The translations under genes were made by a program, and so were the position numbers. From Ruegeria aquimaris (GTDB lineage: Bacteria; Pseudomonadota; Alphaproteobacteria; Rhodobacterales; Rhodobacteraceae), in contig NZ_JAOWLB010000004.1 in assembly GCF_025751555.1 (NCBI RefSeq), positions 62,001 through 126,000 on the forward strand: a DNA stretch of 64,000 bases, given 5' to 3'. Of the stretch, positions 1 to 7,290 are shown piece after piece; positions within the stretch are counted from its first letter, which is position 1, and each line of letters starts with the position of its first letter. The notes beneath the pieces were generated by a model, which was given only the letters and a program-made list of their open reading frames with translations, did no database searches and was not told the origin of the DNA.

Positions 1-301
1 GTCCGCGGCGGTAACGTTGCAGAACATCATAACGAACACCACCGAGGAGCCGCATCTGCGCATCCGGATCGGCCTGCATACCGGCGATCTGGTCGAACAG
101 GACGGCGACCTGTTCGGCACCGTCGTGAACAAGGCCGCGCGCGTTGCCGCGCTGGCGGCGCCGGGCGATATCTGCCTGTCGGACGCCACCCGCATCATGG
201 TCGGCGCCGCGCGGCACTTCCGGTTCTCCCCACCGGTCGAAGTCAGTCTCAAGGGGCTGGAAGGGCGGCATGTGACCTATCGTCTGGAGTGGCAGGAATG
301 A
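1..301 (+). CDS. SnoaL-class III adenylate cyclase, array member 1 (3' part only)
   Basis: This is the C-terminal end of a class III nucleotide cyclase whose start lies left of the window; the reading frame is open back to base 2. The visible part carries the turn HTGD, then DLFG followed by VVNKAAR. In the family the Asp of DLFG is the adenine-selecting residue and the Asn and Arg of VNKAAR stabilise the transition state, so cyclisation of ATP to cAMP is expected. It ends in RLEWQE, the same ending as its downstream neighbours. Its TGA (299-301) overlaps the ATG of the next gene (298-300), which suggests translational coupling. The N-terminal sensor domain cannot be seen and is inferred from the paralogues. 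Confidence 0.85.
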   Translation, partial: SAAVTLQNIITNTTEEPHLRIRIGLHTGDLVEQDGDLFGTVVNKAARVAALAAPGDICLSDATRIMVGAARHFRFSPPVEVSLKGLEGRHVTYRLEWQE

Positions 302-1269
302 GCGCACCGCTCCAACCCAGCCCCGAGATCGCCGCCATCGCGCGCCGCTGGCACGAAGCCTATGCCAACGGCGACAGCGCCACGATGGTCAATCTGCTGA
401 CGGATGACGCGCTGTTGTGCTACGTCGGCACCGCCCCTGACGAGATCGGCAAAGGCACCGAGTTCCGGCAGGCCTTTGGCCGGTTTGTCGATGCCCACCC
501 GCGCATGCGCCTGCGCTTCATTTCGATCGACGGTTTCGCCTGTGGTCCGGTGGGTTGGTCGATCACGCTGCACGAGGCCAAGGCCCCCGACAGCACCGCC
601 GCCGTGGTGCGGACAACCCTGATCTTTCACCTGCAACAGGGCCAATGGCGCATCGCGCATGTCCACAACTCGATCCCGCGAACCAATACCGAAGGTCTGG
701 GGCGAGAGCTTGCGCGCTTTGATGAGCTTCTGGATGCAGCCCTGTCCGGAACCGAGGCACCAGCCCGCACCGGGCTCGCCACCATAATGTTCACCGACAT
801 CGCCGACAGCACCGCCATCGCCGCCGCCATCGGCGACGCCCTATGGTCGGCTGCGGTCAAGACCCATATCGGCACTGTAAAGTCACTGATCGAAGGCTTG
901 GGCGGGACATTGATCAAGTCGCTGGGCGACGGCACGATGTCCAGCTTTCCATCGGCCCGTGCCGCGCTCTCCGCCGCCGCAGCCGCCCAGCAGGCAGTGG
1001 CCCAGGCCGAAGCCGAGCCGAGGTTGCGGATCCGCATTGGCCTGCATACCGGCGACCTGATCGCCGGCGACACGGACGTTTTCGGCACCGTGGTCAACAA
1101 GGCCGCCCGCATTGCCGCCCTTGCCGGGCCGGGTGAAATCCGCGTCTCCGATGCCACCCGTCTGATGGTCGGCGACAGCGGCGGTTTTGTCTTTGCCAAT
1201 CCCGCCGCCGTGGCCCTGCGCGGGCTCGCGGGCGAGCACCTGACCCATCTGCTGGAGTGGCGAGACTAA
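298..1269 (+). CDS. SnoaL-like domain fused to class III adenylate cyclase, array member 2
   Basis: 323 aa. Residues about 8-140 look like an NTF2/SnoaL-like cone domain (ARRWHEAYANGD at the start, WRIAHVHNS at the end), a fold that usually binds small ligands. Residues about 158-323 are a class III cyclase: first metal Asp in FTDIADST (about residue 167), adenine-binding Lys and second metal Asp in IKSLGDGTM, adenine Asp in TDVFG, and Asn/Arg in VVNKAARI. All catalytic positions are present, and the Lys/Asp pair is the adenylate-type pair. The ATG at 298 overlaps the preceding stop; the GTG at 289 would lie inside the upstream gene and is less likely. No membrane segment is visible, so it is probably cytosolic. 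The ligand is unknown. Confidence 0.92.
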   Translation: MSAPLQPSPEIAAIARRWHEAYANGDSATMVNLLTDDALLCYVGTAPDEIGKGTEFRQAFGRFVDAHPRMRLRFISIDGFACGPVGWSITLHEAKAPDSTAAVVRTTLIFHLQQGQWRIAHVHNSIPRTNTEGLGRELARFDELLDAALSGTEAPARTGLATIMFTDIADSTAIAAAIGDALWSAAVKTHIGTVKSLIEGLGGTLIKSLGDGTMSSFPSARAALSAAAAAQQAVAQAEAEPRLRIRIGLHTGDLIAGDTDVFGTVVNKAARIAALAGPGEIRVSDATRLMVGDSGGFVFANPAAVALRGLAGEHLTHLLEWRD

Positions 1270-1479
1270 CCGAACTGCTCTTCGAACCTGTCTTTCTCAC
1301 CCTGAGGACTGCGGCGCGCGCTGCAAGGCTTCGATGCCGAAATCTACCCGAATGTTTCCGGCCCCTTGCATGTCTCCTGTCGGCCCGAAACCTGCACGCA
1401 TGCAAGAGATTGCGGGAAAGCCGCCCGAGGCTTTAGAAAGAGAACAGTCGTCCCCATTTCCGCCGGCCGGAGGCTCTGT
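1270..1479. other. 210-bp gap inside the cyclase array
   Basis: This is the only sizeable gap in the cyclase array; all other junctions overlap by four bases. I see no convincing gene in it. It ends with a good ribosome-binding site, GGAGG at 1469-1473, six bases before the ATG of array member 3. It could hold a separate promoter, but I cannot point to clear -35 and -10 boxes. Confidence 0.5.
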
Positions 1480-2448
1480 ATGCCCGACCGCTATCAGAAT
1501 TCGCCAGAACTCGCCGCCATCACAAGGCGGTTTCTCCAGTGCACGGCGCGGCGCGACGGATCTTCCAGCGGACTATTCTCACACAGCAGCGCGCTTCTCT
1601 ACCTCGGGTCCGCCGAGGGCGAGTTGTTCACCGGCGACGTGCTGCGCAGGTTCTTTTCCGAAACCCGCGAAGAGCTTGCCGTCTTCCGTTACGAGGATAT
1701 CGACGTTCACGCATTCGAGCGGGACGTCATGGGCTGGTCGGTCTGGAGTGCAACAATGGTCACGCCGGAAACGGGCGCAAGAATCCAGTTCCGGGGCACC
1801 ATCGTTTTCGGCCTCGAAGAGGCCCAGTGGAAAATCGTTCATATCCACAACTCGAACCCGGTCCCAAACGCCACCTCGCTGGGCTACGATCCGGGCAACT
1901 TTGACGAGATCGCCAAGGCCGCCGCGCGCGACCGGCCAAACCTCGGACAGGCCGGGCTGGCCACCATCATGTTCACCGACATCGCCGACAGCACGCTGAT
2001 AACCGAAACCATCGGCGATACCGCGTGGAGCGATCTGGTTCAGAACCATGTACGCGAGATCAAGACCATCGTGACCGGGCACGGCGGCGAGCTTGTCAAG
2101 ACACTTGGGGACGGTACCATGTCGGCCTTTTACGGTGCCGGTCCCGCGCTGATGGCAGCTCAGGCGATCCAGGAGCGGATGGCCGAGCGCGAAACGGAAC
2201 CTCCCCTCCACGTACGTATCGGCGTGCACAGCGGACAGGTCACCGAGGCCAGCGGCGATTTCTTCGGCTTGGTGGTGAACAAGGCCGCGCGGATCGCAGG
2301 CCTCGCGCAACCCTGCGACATCCGGCTGTCGGACGCCACCCGCGCACTGGTCGGGAGCCGCGATTTCCGCTTTGCCGACCCGGTCACCACGTCGCTCAAG
2401 GGACTCGCGGGCGAACATGTCATCCATCGGCTGGAGTGGCGGAAATGA
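1480..2448 (+). CDS. SnoaL-like domain fused to class III adenylate cyclase, array member 3
   Basis: 322 aa with the same two-domain plan as its neighbours. The N-terminal SnoaL-like part (about 8-140) ends in WKIVHIHNS. The cyclase part shows the metal Asp in FTDIADST (about residue 167), VKTLGDGTM, DFFG and VVNKAARI, so it should be an active ATP cyclase. The start is the ATG at 1480 because GGAGG lies six bases upstream and the product then aligns with the paralogues; an upstream ATG at 1366 would add a 38-residue extension unlike them. Its stop overlaps the next start (ATGA at 2445-2448). The sensor half differs more from the paralogues than the cyclase half, which suggests different ligands. 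Confidence 0.92.
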   Translation: MPDRYQNSPELAAITRRFLQCTARRDGSSSGLFSHSSALLYLGSAEGELFTGDVLRRFFSETREELAVFRYEDIDVHAFERDVMGWSVWSATMVTPETGARIQFRGTIVFGLEEAQWKIVHIHNSNPVPNATSLGYDPGNFDEIAKAAARDRPNLGQAGLATIMFTDIADSTLITETIGDTAWSDLVQNHVREIKTIVTGHGGELVKTLGDGTMSAFYGAGPALMAAQAIQERMAERETEPPLHVRIGVHSGQVTEASGDFFGLVVNKAARIAGLAQPCDIRLSDATRALVGSRDFRFADPVTTSLKGLAGEHVIHRLEWRK

Positions 2449-3419
2449 GTGGCGTTGTCGCCTCTCCCGAACTGCTTGCCTTTGCGCGGCGCTGGATGGA
2501 CGCGATTCCCAACAGGCGACCGAACGATCTGCGCAACCTGCTGACCGAAAGGGAACACCTGCGTTTCGTCGGAACCGGCGAGAACGAGATCTGGTCGGGT
2601 GCAGCGGTACGCGAGGGGATCGGCGCATTCTTTGGTGTCATCCCTGAGATGATCAGGCATCAAGAGGTCTTTGCCGAAGCTTACGAACACAACGGCACCG
2701 GCTGGGCCTGCATGTGCCACGAGCTGATCTTTGCCAACCAGCCCGACCGGGTGTTCCGGATCCGCTCGACCCTGATCTTCACGCTCGAGGACGGTGCCTG
2801 GAAGATCGTGCATCGCCATGGATCGGTCCCGATCCCGAACATGGAGTTCACCGGCGCCGCACAGACGGCCATCGCCGATCTGGTCGCCGCCGCGAAACAG
2901 GGATTCTCGCTGGATCAGCGCGAGGGCTTCGCCTCGGTCATGTTCACCGATATCGTCAATTCCTCGCGCCTCGCCTCGACCATGGGCGACCGGCTGTGGT
3001 CGTCCGAGGTGGCCCGCCATTTCAGCACGCTGCGCGAGATCATCGAGGCGCGGGGCGGGCAGTTCGTCAAATCGCTGGGCGACGGCACCATGTCGAGCTT
3101 TCCCTCACCCGAACAGGGATTGCGCGCCGCGCAGGCCATATTGCGCGCGACCGAGGCCTCGGACGGCCCCGCCATCGCGCTGCGGATCGGCATCCATACC
3201 GGCGAGGTGATCCAGACCAGCGAGGATTTCTTTGGCACCGTGGTCAACAAGGCCGCCCGCATAGCCGCCGCTGCGGCACCGGGCGAGATCGTGATTTCCG
3301 GCGATACCCGCGATTTGACCGGCGCTGTGGAGGGCCTCGTCATTCACCCGCCGACAGATATCCCGCTCAAAGGCTTCGACGGCCTGCACCGGGTCCACCG
3401 GCTGGAATGGCGGTCATGA
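2445..3419 (+). CDS. SnoaL-like domain fused to class III adenylate cyclase, array member 4
   Basis: 324 aa. The N-terminal SnoaL-like domain starts SPELLAFARRWMDAIP and ends WKIVHRHGS. The C-terminal class III cyclase has the metal Asp in FTDIVNSSR (about residue 169), VKSLGDGTM, EDFFG and VVNKAARI; all catalytic residues are present and of the adenylate type. The start at 2445 overlaps the upstream stop (ATGA); the frame is open much further upstream, but that region only shadows array member 3. Its own stop overlaps the next start at 3416. The domain linker (SLDQREGFASV) differs from the GLATIMF linkers of the other members. The physiological trigger is unknown. Confidence 0.92.
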   Translation: MSGVVASPELLAFARRWMDAIPNRRPNDLRNLLTEREHLRFVGTGENEIWSGAAVREGIGAFFGVIPEMIRHQEVFAEAYEHNGTGWACMCHELIFANQPDRVFRIRSTLIFTLEDGAWKIVHRHGSVPIPNMEFTGAAQTAIADLVAAAKQGFSLDQREGFASVMFTDIVNSSRLASTMGDRLWSSEVARHFSTLREIIEARGGQFVKSLGDGTMSSFPSPEQGLRAAQAILRATEASDGPAIALRIGIHTGEVIQTSEDFFGTVVNKAARIAAAAAPGEIVISGDTRDLTGAVEGLVIHPPTDIPLKGFDGLHRVHRLEWRS

Positions 3420-4369
3420 TCCAGCGCTCGCCCGAGATCGAAGCCATCGTCCGCCGCTGGACCACCCTGATCCGCAGCCACAAGGTGGCCGACCTGCCAC
3501 ATTACCTGTCGCAATCCGACGCGCTGGTCTATATCGGCAGCGCCGATGGTGAGCTCTGGCGTGGCCAACTGGTGCGCGACGGCATCGCCGATCATCTGGC
3601 CGAAGTCCCCGATTTCATCGAGGAGGACATCGAGATCGAAGCCTATGAGCATGGCGAGACCGGCTGGGCCACCTACCAGAGCCATTACACCTTTACCGGC
3701 ACCGGCAGCCGGGGCACCCACAGGGTGACCTTTGTCTTTGTGCTGGAACGCGGCGGCTGGAAGATGGTGCAGCACCATATCTCGCAGGCCGATTCGAACC
3801 GCGACAAGCTGGGGATCGAGCACACCGCCTTTCAGCGCCTGATCGCGGCGGCGCAGGCCGGATCGCACCGGTTCGGCACCGGCGGACTGGCCACCATCAT
3901 GTTCACCGATATCGTCGACAGTTCCGCCCAAGCCGAGGCCATGGGCGATACCGAATGGGTGCGCCTGCTCGATGCCCATTTCCGCCGCGTTGAAACCATC
4001 GTGACGGATCACGGCGGCACGCTGGTCAAGTCGCTGGGCGATGGCACCATGTCCTCGTTCACCTCCGCCACCGGCGCGGCCCGCGCGGCCTCGGCCATTC
4101 GAGCCGGGACACAAGACTCGCGCCTTGCCCTGCGCATCGGCCTGCATACCGGCGAAGTGGTGGAAAACCGGGGCGATTTCTTTGGCACCGTGGTGAACAA
4201 GGCCGCCCGCATCGCCTCGGCCGCCGGTCCCGGCGAGATCCTGGTCTCGGACGCCCTGCGCCAGATGGTCAGCAGTGACGCAGGTTGCCGTTTCTCGGCC
4301 CCGGTTTCCTTGCGTCTCAAAGGGTTCGAGGGCGAACACGCGGTTTACCGTCTGGAGGGGGACGCATGA
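3416..4369 (+). CDS. SnoaL-like domain fused to class III adenylate cyclase, array member 5
   Basis: 317 aa, last full member of the array. The SnoaL-like domain (SPEIEAIVRRW start, WKMVQHHIS end) is followed by a cyclase with the metal Asp in FTDIVDSS (about residue 165), VKSLGDGTM, GDFFG and VVNKAARI. Everything needed for ATP cyclisation is present. The start ATG at 3416 overlaps the stop of member 4. Its own stop again forms ATGA (4366-4369), opening a 15-codon frame that looks like a leftover of a further coupled gene. It is convergent with the OLD-family nuclease gene that follows. Confidence 0.92.
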   Translation: MIQRSPEIEAIVRRWTTLIRSHKVADLPHYLSQSDALVYIGSADGELWRGQLVRDGIADHLAEVPDFIEEDIEIEAYEHGETGWATYQSHYTFTGTGSRGTHRVTFVFVLERGGWKMVQHHISQADSNRDKLGIEHTAFQRLIAAAQAGSHRFGTGGLATIMFTDIVDSSAQAEAMGDTEWVRLLDAHFRRVETIVTDHGGTLVKSLGDGTMSSFTSATGAARAASAIRAGTQDSRLALRIGLHTGEVVENRGDFFGTVVNKAARIASAAGPGEILVSDALRQMVSSDAGCRFSAPVSLRLKGFEGEHAVYRLEGDA

Positions 4370-4413
4370 CCCCCGAGGCTGCCCGCCTCGCCAGCCCGGT
4401 GCAACCGGGATAA
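4366..4413 (+). other. 15-codon frame coupled to the end of the cyclase array, possible remnant
   Basis: An ATG at 4366 overlaps the TGA of array member 5 exactly as at the other junctions, then reads MTPEAARLASPVQPG and stops at 4411-4413. The overlap geometry matches the array, but the peptide is too short to be a cyclase and could be chance. The small hairpin CCCGGT-GCA-ACCGGG (4395-4409) lies within it and may help end transcription. Confidence 0.25.
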
Positions 4414-4462
4414 TGCCGGGCCTCTTGACATCAACCGCCTGAGACCGGGTGATCAGCGCCCG

Positions 4463-6220
4463 TCACCCCTTGCCGCGCACGGCCAGCCCGTTCGCCTTGC
4501 GGATATGCCGGGCAAGCTCCGTCACCCGGTCCCGCAGGTCAAGGATATCGAGCTTGGCCGGACCTTCGCAAACCAGCCGCGCGGCACCAACCTTGTCGGC
4601 GGCCTGATGAACCTTGCCGTCCTTGCGATAGAAGAAAAACGCGTGGTCAAAGGCACCACCCTCGGCGGGATGGTCATAGATCCGGGGATGCAGGGTTTGC
4701 AGCGCCGCCTGCAAGGCCGTGTGATCGATATAATTTTCGATCTCGCGCCCCTTGGTGATCCAGACCATGCCCCATTCGTCGGTCAGTTCCCGCTTGATCC
4801 GCTCGGGAGTCCCTTTCAATCGCGCCCGCGGCCCCGCCCGGTCGCTGTCCATCACGATGGCCATGTTGCGGTTCATCCGGCGCAGGTCGATCAGGTCCTG
4901 TATCCCGTCCTCCTCCGCCCCTGCCGACAGATGCGACACCAGCCCGCCGCCATAGAACAGGATCGAATAATGGATCCCCTCGCGCAGCTCCGGATCCGCC
5001 GCCGCGATCCAGTGGTTGAGGTAGATGCGGTCCGACGGCCCCTCGACCCAGATCACCATATTGGCTTGCAACAGGTCCGAGGCGTGCAGGCCCAGATCGT
5101 CGAGCAGGTGCCACTTGTCCTGCCGAACCAGCGCCGGGCGCACCCGGGTCTGTCGCCCGTCATTCTCGACATGAAAGATCGCCGCGCCGGGCGTGTCGAT
5201 AAAGGCCGCCGAATGGGTGGCGATGAAATACTGGTTGTCGGTGTGGTCGCGCAGGTATTCCACCAGCTTGCGCTGCAAGAGCGGATGCAGATGGATTTCC
5301 GGCTCTTCCATGCAGATGATCTGGTTCTGGTGGATGGTGCAGAACGAGGCGATCAACACCACCTCATGAATGCCGGTGCCCAGACTGTCGAGCGGCAGCA
5401 CCTTGCCGTCGATATGCACCAGCAGGTGCGAGCGGTCATGTGGCACCTCGATCCTTGCATCGGGCTTGCCGGTTACGTCCTGAAGAAAGGCGTTGATCTG
5501 GGCAAAGAGCTTGCGGTTGTCATCCAGCCCGAAACTGGGGTTCTGAAGACGCGCCAGTTCATAGATCAGCCCCTTGCCGGTCTGATCATCGAAACTTTCA
5601 TCGGTATTGCCGAGGATGCGCTTGGCGGGGATGAGTTTGGTGGGTGGGAAGGAAAGGTGCGTGCTATTCAGGAGCACTCGAACGACTTGCTGCATCCAGT
5701 GAATACGAGGATAGTTGATTGTCTCGTCTTGCACGGTCCCCCAGAGTTTGCGCCATTCATCCTCAATCAAGAGTGACAACAAGTCATCCTCTCCTGGTTC
5801 GTGTACGAACTGACTTGTTGCTCCGGCACGTTCCTGAGTGACCCAGAGTAACTCCTCGGCAGCGAGGCGGTCGGCGATCATTTCGATCTTCTCTTGATAC
5901 TTTCGGACTTCGACCTCTGCCGGTGGAAACCGCTCCCAGACCGCCTCCAGAAACCGCTCCTTAGGCACCCCAACCGCCGCCACGAACTCGCCCTCCTCTC
6001 CCGATCCGCGATGGATCTCGGGCGAGTTCGGCTCCAGCCGCTGCGACTTGCCTTCGCAGAACGGCAGGCGGTCGTGGATGAAGTTCAGCACGATGGACTT
6101 GCCCGCGTTATTGGCGCCGACAAAGAAGTTGATCTCGGAAAACGGGCCGATGTGCTGCATCTCTGCCCCGATGCCGCGATAGAAGCGGATCGCCACCGCA
6201 TCCAGAAACACCTGTACCAT
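4463..6220 (-). CDS. OLD-family ATP-dependent nuclease (AAA ATPase plus TOPRIM)
   Basis: 585 aa. The Walker A is GANNAGKS (residues 35-42); later come an ABC-type Walker B, CMEEPEIHLHP, and a switch His in ATHSAAFID. The C-terminal part carries a TOPRIM domain: VEGPSDRIYLNHW supplies the Glu, and MDSDRAGPRARL the Asp-x-Asp. This is the plan of overcoming-lysogenization-defect (OLD) endonucleases, and the length fits class 1 OLD proteins that act without a UvrD-like partner; no GajB-type helicase is adjacent. In this family such proteins are tied to phage defence or DNA processing. The start at 6220 follows a G-rich ribosome-binding site (AGGGGG on the minus strand). It converges on the cyclase array, so it is not in that operon. 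Confidence 0.85.
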   Translation of the reverse strand: MVQVFLDAVAIRFYRGIGAEMQHIGPFSEINFFVGANNAGKSIVLNFIHDRLPFCEGKSQRLEPNSPEIHRGSGEEGEFVAAVGVPKERFLEAVWERFPPAEVEVRKYQEKIEMIADRLAAEELLWVTQERAGATSQFVHEPGEDDLLSLLIEDEWRKLWGTVQDETINYPRIHWMQQVVRVLLNSTHLSFPPTKLIPAKRILGNTDESFDDQTGKGLIYELARLQNPSFGLDDNRKLFAQINAFLQDVTGKPDARIEVPHDRSHLLVHIDGKVLPLDSLGTGIHEVVLIASFCTIHQNQIICMEEPEIHLHPLLQRKLVEYLRDHTDNQYFIATHSAAFIDTPGAAIFHVENDGRQTRVRPALVRQDKWHLLDDLGLHASDLLQANMVIWVEGPSDRIYLNHWIAAADPELREGIHYSILFYGGGLVSHLSAGAEEDGIQDLIDLRRMNRNMAIVMDSDRAGPRARLKGTPERIKRELTDEWGMVWITKGREIENYIDHTALQAALQTLHPRIYDHPAEGGAFDHAFFFYRKDGKVHQAADKVGAARLVCEGPAKLDILDLRDRVTELARHIRKANGLAVRGKG

Positions 6221-6289
6221 TTGCGCCCCCTGCCCTGTCCGGACCGGCAGTGAACCGGATAAACCGCAGGTTGAAAAGAGGGAAAGGCC

Positions 6290-6763
6290 TCAGATCCCGG
6301 GTTTGGGTGGCGCCTTGGGCGTGAACTCACAGCGGTTGGGCTTGATGTCGATCAGTGGCGTGCCGTCCAGGCAGTCGAGGCCGCGCACCACCAGCGTCGT
6401 GCCCTCCACCCGCTCCAGCCGCACCCGCGACAGGCCGATCGGGTTGGGCCGCTGCGGCGAGCGCAGGGCAAAAGTGCCAAAGAGCTTGCCGTCGCTCTTG
6501 GGGTTCTGGATGACCAGATCACGGCGGCTCTTGTCCAGCCAATAGAGCACGTCGAGCCAGGTATACTCCTCCACCCCGCGCAGCGCAGGCGCCCAGCGCG
6601 CATCCAGCTCGATCCGGCATTCCGGCCCGTCCTCGCGGCCCTGCCGGGGACAGTCCTTGCGGTCGGTCCAGGGGGTGCGGATGCGGCCGATGAAATAGAC
6701 GCCCGCGTCGGTGCCTTCGGGCAGGTCCACCACTTCTTCGCCTTCGCGAAACCTGAATTCCAT
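6290..6763 (-). CDS. trmO: tRNA (N6-threonylcarbamoyladenosine(37)-N6)-methyltransferase, TrmO family
   Basis: 157 aa. The TrmO/YaeB fold is recognisable from IGRIRTPW near residue 24, the central ALRGVEEYTWLDVLYWLD, and the family block RPNPIGLSRVRL followed by GLDCLDGTPLIDIKP. TrmO methylates t6A37 of some threonine tRNAs using S-adenosylmethionine and fine-tunes decoding. The ATG at 6763 sits one base after the stop of tadA on the same strand, so the two tRNA-modification genes are probably one transcript. Upstream in-frame starts would lie inside tadA and were not used. Confidence 0.85.
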   Translation of the reverse strand: MEFRFREGEEVVDLPEGTDAGVYFIGRIRTPWTDRKDCPRQGREDGPECRIELDARWAPALRGVEEYTWLDVLYWLDKSRRDLVIQNPKSDGKLFGTFALRSPQRPNPIGLSRVRLERVEGTTLVVRGLDCLDGTPLIDIKPNRCEFTPKAPPKPGI

Positions 6764-6764
6764 C

Positions 6765-7229
6765 TCAACCCTCTTCCTTGTCCCGCCGTTCCGCAAAGAA
6801 CCCGCGCAGCAGCTCCGCCGCCGCCTCGCCGCCGATACCGTCATAAACCTCGGGCGCGTGATGGGCCTGCGGGTGCGAAAACACCCGCGCCCCATGCGCC
6901 ACCCCGCCCGATTTCGGATCGGCCGCGCCATAATACACCCGCCGGATGCGCGCCGCAGCCAGCGCCGCCGCGCACATGGCGCAAGGCTCCAGCGTCACAT
7001 AGAGGTCATGCCCCACCAGCCGCTCGGACCCGGCGGCGGCACAGGCCGTGCGCAGGGCCACGATCTCGGCATGCGCCGTCGGATCGCAGGTCTCGCGCGT
7101 GCGGTTGCCGGCGGCGGCCACCACGCGCCCGTCGGGGGCCACGATCACCGCGCCCACCGGCACCTCGCCGCGCGCGCCCGCCGCGCGCGCCTCCGCCAGC
7201 GCCTGATCCATATGCGATCTGAAAACCAT
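6765..7229 (-). CDS. tadA: tRNA-specific adenosine deaminase TadA
   Basis: 154 aa. Cytidine/deoxycytidylate deaminase fold with the zinc site HAE (in [12 protein letters not shown]) and PCAMC, plus EVPVGAVIV near the N-terminus, all typical of TadA. It deaminates adenosine 34 of tRNA-Arg(ACG) to inosine and is normally essential. The start ATG at 7229 gives the usual N-terminal length; an alternative seven codons upstream adds an atypical leader. It is divergent from the RluB-like gene, with only about 60 bp between the starts, so both promoters must be packed there. trmO follows after one base. Confidence 0.92.
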   Translation of the reverse strand: MVFRSHMDQALAEARAAGARGEVPVGAVIVAPDGRVVAAAGNRTRETCDPTAHAEIVALRTACAAAGSERLVGHDLYVTLEPCAMCAAALAAARIRRVYYGAADPKSGGVAHGARVFSHPQAHHAPEVYDGIGGEAAAELLRGFFAERRDKEEG

Positions 7230-7290
7230 GCCCGACCCTGCCCCGATCATCCATCTTCCGCAAGCGCGGCAAATGGTCTATTGCGCGGGC

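Noticed and set aside
1366-1479. N-terminal extension of array member 3 from the ATG at 1366
   Set aside because: The extra residues are Cys/His/Arg-rich and absent from paralogues; GGAGG lies before the ATG at 1480.
4505-5776. 423-codon plus-strand frame opposite the OLD nuclease
   Set aside because: The minus strand encodes intact Walker and TOPRIM motifs; the plus frame has none.
1-6220. Pycsar-like defence system from cyclases plus nuclease
   Set aside because: The cyclases have adenylate-type residues and ligand-binding SnoaL domains, and the nuclease gene is convergent rather than in the operon; noted only as a question.
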